Shown here in pieces: positions 1 through 4,825 of a DNA stretch of 10,416 nucleotides. A model generated the notes under the pieces. That model made no database searches. It was not told the origin of the DNA and saw only the letters and a list, made by a program, of their open reading frames with translations. The position numbers were made by a program, and so were the translations under genes. The stretch comes from Planctomycetaceae bacterium (GTDB taxonomy: Bacteria; Planctomycetota; Planctomycetia; Pirellulales; Thermoguttaceae), in NCBI GenBank assembly GCA_031287585.1, contig JAITST010000254.1:1-10416 (forward strand), read 5' to 3'. Every line of letters begins with the position of its first letter. Positions within the stretch are counted from its first letter, which is position 1.

Positions 1-253
1 CATCAACACGTTTTTTACCGCTTACGGTACGCTCGGCGAACACGTCGCAAACACCGCGTACCTGATAGTTCTGATTACCAAGGAACCCGCCAATAATTTC
101 GCCGCCGCGATTTCCAAGTCCAATGGAGACGGTGTTAATTTTTTCGGACGGCGAAACTCCGCGATCACGACCAAGCACGTAACCGGGAACAAACAACGGC
201 ACCGCTGCGGCAGCCGTAACAGAGAGAAATTTTCGTCGAGAAGTTTTAGACAT
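1..253 (-). CDS. Gfo/Idh/MocA-family oxidoreductase with Tat signal, 5' end only
   Basis: This is the first 84 codons of a minus-strand gene that runs off the left edge; ATG is at 253-251. The start is supported by GAGG (complement of 259-262) about six bases upstream. The N-terminus reads MSKTSRRKFLSVTAAAAVPLF, a twin-arginine signal (S-R-R-x-F-L followed by an Ala-rich hydrophobic stretch). It continues into a Rossmann-type segment (INTVSIGLGNRGGEIIGGF, then VRGVCDVF), the usual NAD(P)-binding start of Gfo/Idh/MocA oxidoreductases, whose first acidic residue after the second strand (the D of CDVF) contacts the cofactor. Known family members oxidise or reduce sugars, inositols and related polyols. 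The Tat signal implies folding with bound cofactor in the cytoplasm, then export. It is a paralogue in style of the complete gene at 3359-4726. The substrate cannot be read from this fragment. Confidence 0.85.
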   Translation of the reverse strand, partial: MSKTSRRKFLSVTAAAAVPLFVPGYVLGRDRGVSPSEKINTVSIGLGNRGGEIIGGFLGNQNYQVRGVCDVFAERTVSGKKRVD

Positions 254-512
254 AATAACCTCGTAGTAAAGTGAAAAACAATCAAACACAGTAGTAAGCA
301 TAATCGCATACTGTCACGAAGTACATAATTCTAACAGGGCGTAAACTGGCGTGCAAGATGGTGTGGGAAAAAATACCCAAGTTGATATTGTGCTATTTTT
401 GAAAAATGTGTATCTTGTACCCGTTCACAGAAGTTTTACGGTGCGAAACAAACCGTGAGCGGTTACTCACATAGTTTACGTACAAATTTACAAAGATGTA
501 GAAGGCGTATAG
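254..512. other. Divergent intergenic region
   Basis: This 259-nt spacer lies between the minus-strand oxidoreductase and the rfbF remnant. Apart from the minus-strand promoter candidate, I see only AT-rich sequence and a small 5-bp inverted repeat, GTGAG/CTCAC, at 455-470. No convincing plus-strand promoter for the remnant was found: TTGATA at 382 has no properly spaced -10. An open frame starts at GTG 455 and continues into the remnant, but its first part does not resemble any protein I recognise. Confidence 0.4.
328..356 (-). promoter_or_regulatory. Candidate promoter of the Tat oxidoreductase
   Basis: On the minus strand, TTGCAC (351-356) is followed by a 17-nt spacer and TAGAAT (328-333). 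TG at 335-336 forms an extended -10 (TGTTAGAAT). The same extended -10 string occurs in the plus-strand promoter at 1821-1829. The -35 is weak (TTG only). The predicted start leaves a leader of roughly 65-70 nt before the ATG at 253. Confidence 0.4.
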
Positions 513-716
513 ATGGCAAAAGTTGCGATATTGGCGGCGGACTTGGAACACGTTTTGCGGAGGAGACGGATGTTAAGCCGAAACCAATGATTACGGCTGG
601 ACCGTATCCGATTATTTGGCACATAATGAAGATATTTTCGAGTTTTGGACTCGAAGAATTTTATGTTGCAACGGGTTACAAGGGTGGTGTAATAAAACGT
701 TATTTTGCGGACTACC
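513..716 (+). pseudogene. rfbF: 5' fragment of glucose-1-phosphate cytidylyltransferase, frameshifted
   Basis: ATG at 513 opens MAKVAILA. One base is then missing around 534-541, and the protein resumes in another frame as GGLGTRFAEETDVKPKPMI, followed by PIIWHIMKI, GYKGGVIKRYFADY. These are the nucleotide-binding loop (GGxGTR), the KPKPM segment and the following strands of RfbF, the enzyme that makes CDP-glucose from CTP and glucose-1-phosphate for 3,6-dideoxyhexose pathways. Only about 66 of roughly 255 family residues remain. The sequence then switches, near 710-722, to a 3,5-epimerase in a further frame. The frameshift and truncation make it non-functional. The assignment rests on recognisable motifs; the frameshift could be a sequencing error but the truncation could not be explained that way. 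Confidence 0.8.
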
Positions 717-1016
717 ACAGCGGTTGAACTGACGGCGGATAACAATCGGATGATTTACATACCGGAAGGATTTGCGAACGGTTTTCAGTCGCTTACGGAT
801 GATGTTGAAATAGTATATTTCGTTACGGTGTTTTATGCGCCGAAGAATGAAGATGGATTACGATTTGATTATCCAAAATTGAGAATTGATTTTCCTGTTA
901 ATGTGAGTGTTGTTTCAGAATGTGATAGGAATTTCAAACTGATGAGAGAAAGAGAAAATTGGCAGGGAGTTACTCACCCATTATATTACTCAAACTGTAA
1001 AAGAAATGAGAAATAA
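717..1016 (+). pseudogene. rfbC: 3' half of dTDP-4-dehydrorhamnose 3,5-epimerase-like gene
   Basis: The frame reads TAVELTADNNRMIYIPEGFANGF, then VEIVYFVTVFYAPKNEDGLRFDYPKLRIDFP, matching the C-terminal half of RmlC/RfbC cupin epimerases (the ENxRMxxIPEGFAHGF motif, the tyrosine-rich strand, and the D-P-x-x-x-I-D-F/W-P end). The N-terminal half, including the catalytic histidine strand, is missing. The fragment is joined directly to the rfbF 5' piece, in a different frame, within about 12 bases around 716. A TTG at 705 could nominally start a 103-codon ORF, but its first residues come from the rfbF side and no ribosome site precedes it. In CDP-sugar clusters rfbF and an rfbC-like epimerase are often near each other, so one internal deletion could have produced the fusion. 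Confidence 0.75.
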
Positions 1017-1022
1017 ATGGTG

Positions 1023-1106
1023 TTGCGCACGGAGGAAATGAGTTCACATAGAAAAAAATGTTGTCATCATAGCCATTCTCCGTGTCCACCGTGTCTCCGT
1101 GCGCAA
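1023..1106. repeat. MITE-like element with 12-bp inverted ends and CTCCGTG repeats
   Basis: TTGCGCACGGAG at 1023-1034 is perfectly complementary to CTCCGTGCGCAA at 1095-1106, enclosing 60 bases. The right side carries three near-tandem 7-9-base units (1078-1101): CTCCGTGT, CCACCGTGT, CTCCGTG. The interior has no coding content I trust. Short dispersed sequences with CACGGAG/CTCCGTG units occur in intergenic regions of various bacteria; relating this element to them is my inference. It starts six bases after the stop of the rfbC fragment. Confidence 0.6.
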
Positions 1107-1118
1107 AATAACCAATTG

Positions 1119-1138
1119 ATTTGTTACGTTCATTTACA
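1119..1138. repeat. Half-site of the palindrome found at 4738-4780
   Basis: These 20 bases are the exact reverse complement of 4738-4757 and contain TTACGTTCATTTACA, one full arm of the hairpin located after the complete Tat oxidoreductase. No second arm is present here. A 20-base match is not expected by chance in 10 kb, so this is a dispersed repeat or a broken copy of one. Confidence 0.7.
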
Positions 1139-1166
1139 GTTTGAGTATATTGGATGTAGTATTGGT

Positions 1167-1259
1167 ATGTATAAAGTACCGGTTGCACCGACAGTTTTGG
1201 TTATCGCAGGTCCCAATGGTGCTGGTAAGACGACGAAACTGAACTTTGGAACTGGTTAA
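1167..1259 (+). pseudogene. 5' fragment of zeta-toxin-like P-loop kinase gene
   Basis: ATG at 1167 encodes MYKVPVAPTVLVIAGPN followed by GAGKTT, a Walker A loop placed about 12-23 residues from the start, as in zeta-toxin-family ATP-binding proteins (kinases that phosphorylate UDP-activated amino sugars in the epsilon-zeta systems). After GKTT the homology stops. The remaining KLNFGTG and the TAA at 1257 are out-of-frame reading of the adjacent Rpn fragment. About 30 residues remain of a family usually near 200 or more. Other P-loop proteins starting similarly cannot be excluded. Confidence 0.6.
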
Positions 1260-1278
1260 AATTTTTTAGAACAAACAA

Positions 1279-1286
1279 AAAGGAGG
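1279..1286 (+). promoter_or_regulatory. Strong intragenic ribosome binding site
   Basis: AAAGGAGG ends 8 nt before ATG 1295. It lies inside the ancestral Rpn reading frame, where it encodes part of Lys-Lys-Glu-Glu-Leu-Glu just before the Met. The site is therefore both protein-coding and a near-perfect Shine-Dalgarno sequence, which decides the start at 1295. Confidence 0.6.
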
Positions 1287-1294
1287 AACTGGAA

Positions 1295-1591
1295 ATGTTA
1301 GCAACCAAAAGTCCGCAAATCAAAAAAGCGGTAGGTGTTCTTATGGAACTCTCCGCCGACGAACGAACCCGACTACTGTATGAGGAACGGGAGAAGATTC
1401 GTATGGACGAATCGGCAAAAAAAAGTTACGCCGAGAAGAAACTGCGTTTGGCAAAGGAGAAAGCAAGGTTAGAGGGCGAATTAAAGGGCAAGAGAGAAAT
1501 CGCACGGAATTTGTTAAGCAAAAATATGTCAATTGAAGAGGTAATGGGCATAACCGATCTCTCGCGTAGCGAAATTGAAAATTTGCGATAA
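1295..1591 (+). CDS. C-terminal domain of an Rpn/PD-(D/E)XK transposase-nuclease, N-truncated
   Basis: The 98-residue product resembles the C-terminal tail of Rpn-family (recombination-promoting nuclease / putative transposase) proteins: SPQIKKAVGVLMELSADERT, a charged Lys/Glu helix, and the closing unit KREIARNLLSKNMSIEEVMG followed by ITDLSRSEIENL. Homology extends upstream in the same frame to about 1235 (ELWNWLKFFRTNKKEELE), so 1295 is an internal start of a gene whose nuclease domain has been deleted and replaced by the zeta-like fragment. ATG 1295 is nevertheless preceded by AAAGGAGG (1279-1286) at 8-nt spacing, the strongest ribosome site in the window. Work on E. coli Rpn proteins described short C-terminal products from internal starts that counteract the full nuclease; a similar role here is inference. 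It may equally be a dead remnant with a fortuitous start. No catalytic nuclease residues remain. Confidence 0.6.
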   Translation: MLATKSPQIKKAVGVLMELSADERTRLLYEEREKIRMDESAKKSYAEKKLRLAKEKARLEGELKGKREIARNLLSKNMSIEEVMGITDLSRSEIENLR

Positions 1592-1639
1592 CGTATTCAA
1601 TAATAGTTTAGGGAGTCCTGTACTTTCCAAAAATTCACG

Positions 1640-1804
1640 ATGGGAATGTTACTTCGTGAAAAAGATAGACAGATGCTTTTACAGATATTCTCTTCTATTG
1701 ATGAGCCGATGAAGGTGTTGGCGTATGGAAGTCGTGTAACCGGGGATACATCACGACACAAACAAATTTCAACCGTGTACGGTATAATGCTTTTACAGAA
1801 TTGA
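1640..1804 (+). pseudogene. 5' fragment of a minimal nucleotidyltransferase (MNT) gene
   Basis: ATG 1640 (or ATG 1646) opens LLREKDRQMLLQIFSSIDEP, then KVLAYGSRVTGDTSRH. The GSRV-x-G segment is the nucleotide-binding start of MNT/Pol-beta-fold nucleotidyltransferases, where it is normally followed by a DLDL metal-binding pair. Here homology ends near 1757, before the catalytic aspartates, and the frame closes at TGA 1804 after unrelated residues. MNT proteins commonly act as antitoxin partners of HEPN proteins, so this may be the relic of a toxin-antitoxin pair; the HEPN partner is not present. Its stop codon overlaps the -35 hexamer of the next promoter. Confidence 0.6.
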
Positions 1805-1829
1805 CAATTGTTTATTTTTCTGTTAGAAT
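1801..1829 (+). promoter_or_regulatory. Near-consensus sigma70 promoter of the epimerase operon
   Basis: TTGACA (1801-1806), a 17-nt spacer and TAGAAT (1824-1829) with an extended -10 TG at 1821-1822. This is a perfect -35 and a five-of-six -10. The predicted start is near 1836, giving a leader of about 45 nt to ATG 1881. Confidence 0.75.
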
Positions 1830-1880
1830 CAGTGCTTGTGCGTTGCGTTTTTGTTTACTATCACTTAACACATTATAACT

Positions 1881-2822
1881 ATGAAATACTTAATCACAGG
1901 CGGAGCGGGATTTATTGGTTCTAACCTTGCTCGTTATGTGCTTGACAAGGGACACGATGTTGTTATCTTTGACAACTTTGCTACCGGCAAACGCGAAAAC
2001 CTTGTTGACATCAAAGACCGTATCACGCTCATCGAGGCGGATTTGCGGGACGCGGCGGCGGTAGAGAAGGCAGTTGTCGGTTGTACGGCTATCTTTCACG
2101 AGGGCGCACTCGGTTCAGTGCCGCGCAGCGTCGAAGACCCGTTCACGAGTCATAACGTCAACGTCAACGGTACGATAAACGTTTTGGAAGCCGCGAGGAA
2201 AAACGGAGTGAAACGTGTTATGTTTGCCGCGTCGAGCAGTGCGTATGGCGAGCAGCCCGTGTCACCGAAACATGAGGAAATGCCGACGCTCCCTGTTTCA
2301 CCGTATGCCGCGAGCAAAGTCGCGTGCGAGTCATATTTGCAAGCGTACGCGTCGGCGTTCAAGATGGAAACGGTCAGTTTGCGTTACTTCAACGTTTTCG
2401 GTCCGTATCAAGACCCGTTTGGTGCGTATGCGGCAGTGATACCGGCGTTTGTCAGTTGCTTGCTCAAAGGTGAGCCGCCGACAGTTTTTGGCGATGGCGG
2501 TCAAACCCGTGACTTTTGCTACATCGAAAACGTTTGCCACGCCAACTGGCTAGCGGCGAACGCACCATCCGAAGTCTGCGATGGTCGCCCGATAAATATA
2601 GCGTGCAACGCCGCCGTTTCGTTAAACCAGATTCTCGACAAACTGAACTCGTTGCTGAACGTAAATATAAAGCCGATTTACAAACCAACGCGGGCAGGCG
2701 ATGTCCGCGATTCGCTGGCGGATATTCGGCGGGCGAAAGAAAAAATCGGTTACGAACCGCAAGTTATGTTTGATAAAGGATTAGAAAAAGCAATCGGTTG
2801 GTACAAGGAAAATCTCTCGTGA
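1881..2822 (+). CDS. UDP-sugar 4-epimerase, WbpP/Gne-like (extended SDR)
   Basis: The 313-residue protein is an extended short-chain dehydrogenase/epimerase. It shows GGAGFIGSN (7-15) for NAD, Asp31 at the end of strand 2, ASSSAYG (117-123) with the catalytic Ser, and the Y142-x3-K146 pair (YAASK). ALGSVPRS (76-83), FNVFGPYQDP, GAYAAVIP and GDGGQTRDFCYIENV are hallmarks of the WbpP/WbgU/TviC group, which interconverts UDP-GlcNAc(A) and UDP-GalNAc(A). Length is near the family norm. The reaction passes through a 4-keto intermediate with tightly bound NAD. The start is chosen for the MKYLITGG N-terminus; no Shine-Dalgarno is seen, only an A/T-rich leader. The gene is driven by the promoter at 1801-1829 and overlaps the Nudix gene. 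It is probably cytosolic and supplies a surface polysaccharide. UDP-Glc versus UDP-GlcNAc preference cannot be settled from sequence alone. Confidence 0.85.
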   Translation: MKYLITGGAGFIGSNLARYVLDKGHDVVIFDNFATGKRENLVDIKDRITLIEADLRDAAAVEKAVVGCTAIFHEGALGSVPRSVEDPFTSHNVNVNGTINVLEAARKNGVKRVMFAASSSAYGEQPVSPKHEEMPTLPVSPYAASKVACESYLQAYASAFKMETVSLRYFNVFGPYQDPFGAYAAVIPAFVSCLLKGEPPTVFGDGGQTRDFCYIENVCHANWLAANAPSEVCDGRPINIACNAAVSLNQILDKLNSLLNVNIKPIYKPTRAGDVRDSLADIRRAKEKIGYEPQVMFDKGLEKAIGWYKENLS

Positions 2823-3271
2823 CAAACGTGAGAACAAGCGAACCGCGAACATATAACGTTCAATCGGACAATGTTCAAACGATTGAACGTTACGGAGTAA
2901 TTGCGGTAATCCGCCGTGAAAACTTTTATCTGACAATACGCCGTTCGGAAACTGTAGCGGCACCAAACAAAATCTGTTTCCCCGGCGGCGGGATAGAAAA
3001 AGGTGAGACAGATACCGAAGCCCTAATCCGCGAGTGTCGCGAGGAAATTAACGTTGCGGTAAAACCAATAAAACAAATCTGGCAAAACGTAACAGCGTGG
3101 AATGTCCACCTAACGTGGTGGGAAGCAAGTATGGACGAAGACGCGAAACCGATTGCGAATCCAAGAGAAGTATCAGAAATAATTTGGTTGACCCGCGAAG
3201 AAATGTTGGAACACCCAGATTTACTTTCGAGCAACGTAGAGTTTGTGGAACGGATTCTGACGTGTTTGTGA
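2819..3271 (+). CDS. Nudix hydrolase
   Basis: The 150-residue protein carries a Nudix box at residues 57-79 (GGIEKGE, then RECREEINV), fitting G-x5-E-x7-R-E-U-x-E-E-x-G-U except that Asn replaces the last Gly. The Glu residues of REUxEE bind Mg or Mn. Nudix enzymes cleave a nucleoside diphosphate linked to another group; coupling to a nucleotide-sugar gene hints at a nucleotide or nucleotide-sugar substrate, which is inference. GTG at 2819 is preferred because it overlaps the upstream stop (GTGA) and has AAGGAA about 9 nt upstream inside the epimerase gene, suggesting translational coupling; TTG 2798 would add seven residues. The first 25 residues before the fold are unusual and are encoded by an 11-bp inverted repeat (2855-2891). 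Confidence 0.85.
   Translation: MTNVRTSEPRTYNVQSDNVQTIERYGVIAVIRRENFYLTIRRSETVAAPNKICFPGGGIEKGETDTEALIRECREEINVAVKPIKQIWQNVTAWNVHLTWWEASMDEDAKPIANPREVSEIIWLTREEMLEHPDLLSSNVEFVERILTCL
2855..2891. repeat. Perfect 11-bp inverted repeat inside the Nudix 5' end
   Basis: AACGTTCAATC (2855-2865) and GATTGAACGTT (2881-2891) are exact reverse complements separated by 15 nt. They lie in the N-terminal extension of the Nudix gene, 36 nt after its start. No U-tract follows, so it is not a standard terminator; it could fold in the mRNA or bind a protein. Confidence 0.65.
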
Positions 3272-3358
3272 AAAAATAATGAATACAAATGTTCTCCGAA
3301 CTACTTGTGGTTTCAGGCGGTTAACTAATAACTAAACCTTAACCAAAAGGAAAATCCA

Positions 3359-4726
3359 ATGTCAGCACGTCGTGAATTTTTGAAAAAAACTGTTACGATT
3401 ACAGGAGCGGCAACTTTCGTTCCCTACATTTTGTCGTCGGCACAACCTGGTATTGCACAAGCAGTAAGTGACCAGCTGCGGGTCGGTGTCGTTGGTCTCG
3501 GTGGAATGGGACGAGGCGATGCCATAGACTTCTCAAAACTCGCCGATGTCGTTGCACTTTGCGACGTTGATTCCGAGTATGGAATTGCCCAAGCAAAAAA
3601 GAACGGTGACATTAACCGACTCAATCCTGATACGTACAAGGATTACCGCAAAGTTCTCGAACGCAAAGACATCGACATAATTTCGATTGCGACCGTCGAT
3701 CACTGGCACGTTAAAATCGCCATCGAAGCACTCATGGCGGGTAAGCATGTTTTTGTTCAAAAACCGCTGACACTCACTATCGAAGAAGGACAACTAATTC
3801 GTAGTGCGCTGAAAAAATATCCGAAATTGATTTTTGATGTCGGAACACAACAGCGTTGGCAACGTTATCAGTTCGCAACCGCTGCTTTAATGGTACGCAA
3901 AGGTGTACTCGGTAAAATTGTTAAGATGACAGCCGACATCGGTCCCTGTCCGGTAGAGGGACCTTTCAAGAAAGCCACGCCGCCGGAATCGCTAGATTGG
4001 AATTTCTGGCAAGGACAGTGTAAGCCAGTTGAATATATTACGAAACGTTGTCATAACGATTTCCGTTGGTGGAACGAATACTCCGGCGGACGTTTCACCG
4101 ATTGGGGAGCGCATCACGTTGATTTCGTTCATTGGGCACTCGGACTTGAACAAGAAGGACAGGGACCATCAACGGTTACGCCTATCAGCGTTACAAATCA
4201 GGTCGATTTCAAGGATGGCTATCCGACGGCGGACAATCGTTTTAACACCTGCCCTGAATTTGAGGTTTCGTGCAAAATGCCGAACGACGTTGAAATGATT
4301 GTGTGCAGCCGCAGCAAAGATGGTAACGGTATTCTTATCGAAGGAACCAAAGGACGTATTCACGTCAGCCGCGGACGTATCGCCGGTAAACCGTTCGAGG
4401 AAAAATGGCACGAAAATGTTATCAAAGAAGAGGATTACATCGCCCTTGCACACGGCAAACCGTTTCAGGTGCCAGAAGGGGAATGGTATGTGAATCCCTA
4501 TCACAAAGAGAATTTTATCGCCTGTATCAGAGAGGGCGGACTGCCGATTTCAGATGGTTTCAGTCACGTTCAGGCAATTCAGTCATGCCATCTTTGTGCG
4601 ATTGCCGCGCGGTTGAATCGGGAAATCAAGTGGGACCCGAAAACGGAAAAAATCATCGGTGACGACCAAGCCGCCGCATTCATCGCTCGTGAACGGCGAA
4701 AGGAATTTGATATTCCCAAAGTATAA
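3359..4726 (+). CDS. Gfo/Idh/MocA-family oxidoreductase with Tat signal
   Basis: The 455-residue protein starts with a twin-arginine signal (SARREFLKK, then a hydrophobic stretch to about residue 35). Residues 41-140 form the Rossmann domain: GVVGLGGMGRG (43-53), ALCDVD, and KHVFVQKPLT (129-138), where QKP stands in place of the commoner EKP; the lysine-proline is kept. The C-terminal substrate domain contains DWNFWQG, RWWNEYSGGRFTDWGAHHVD (236-255), with candidate catalytic His252 or His253, and the end segment YHKENFIACIREG. Length is normal for exported planctomycete-type members. The start is supported by AAAAGGA 5' of ATG. The role is probably oxidation or reduction of a sugar or polyol outside the cytoplasm with a co-exported NAD(P); the substrate is unknown. 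It lies 87 nt after the Nudix gene and could be cotranscribed; a hairpin follows. Confidence 0.88.
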   Translation: MSARREFLKKTVTITGAATFVPYILSSAQPGIAQAVSDQLRVGVVGLGGMGRGDAIDFSKLADVVALCDVDSEYGIAQAKKNGDINRLNPDTYKDYRKVLERKDIDIISIATVDHWHVKIAIEALMAGKHVFVQKPLTLTIEEGQLIRSALKKYPKLIFDVGTQQRWQRYQFATAALMVRKGVLGKIVKMTADIGPCPVEGPFKKATPPESLDWNFWQGQCKPVEYITKRCHNDFRWWNEYSGGRFTDWGAHHVDFVHWALGLEQEGQGPSTVTPISVTNQVDFKDGYPTADNRFNTCPEFEVSCKMPNDVEMIVCSRSKDGNGILIEGTKGRIHVSRGRIAGKPFEEKWHENVIKEEDYIALAHGKPFQVPEGEWYVNPYHKENFIACIREGGLPISDGFSHVQAIQSCHLCAIAARLNREIKWDPKTEKIIGDDQAAAFIARERRKEFDIPKV

Positions 4727-4737
4727 ACAACTCAAAA

Positions 4738-4780
4738 TGTAAATGAACGTAACAAATAGTTTTTTTTACGTTCATTTACA
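4738..4780. terminator. Perfect 15-bp hairpin after the oxidoreductase
   Basis: TGTAAATGAACGTAA (4738-4752) and TTACGTTCATTTACA (4766-4780) are exact complements with a 13-nt loop. It sits 11 nt past the oxidoreductase stop, as expected for a terminator or a 3' mRNA-stabilising stem. The T-run lies in the loop, not after the stem, so it is not a canonical intrinsic terminator. A 20-nt piece of it recurs inverted at 1119-1138, which also allows a REP-like dispersed element. Confidence 0.6.
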
Positions 4781-4825
4781 CCAATCGTTCGTCATTCATT
4801 TCAACTTAACCCAACAACAAATACA

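Noticed and set aside
462..977. 9-bp direct repeat GTTACTCAC at 462-470 and 969-977 flanking the rfb remnant, as a possible target duplication or deletion endpoint
   Set aside because: Nine bases over 500 bp can easily occur by chance, and neither copy sits at a recognisable element boundary or junction.
1078..1101. CTCCGTG units as a small CRISPR-like array
   Set aside because: Units are 7-9 bases and nearly contiguous, with no spacers and no cas genes in the window.
970..1188. 72-codon minus-strand frame across the repeat element
   Set aside because: Its codons are read from the inverted-repeat element and remnants, with no ribosome site or recognisable domain.
1783..1788. TATAAT hexamer upstream of the epimerase as a second -10
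   Set aside because: No -35-like hexamer at 16-18 nt upstream, and the TTGACA/TAGAAT pair just downstream is far better.
3319..3344. GGTTAA/TTAACC inverted repeat before the Tat oxidoreductase, as an operator or terminator
   Set aside because: Only a 6-bp AT-rich stem with a 14-nt loop; too weak to claim.
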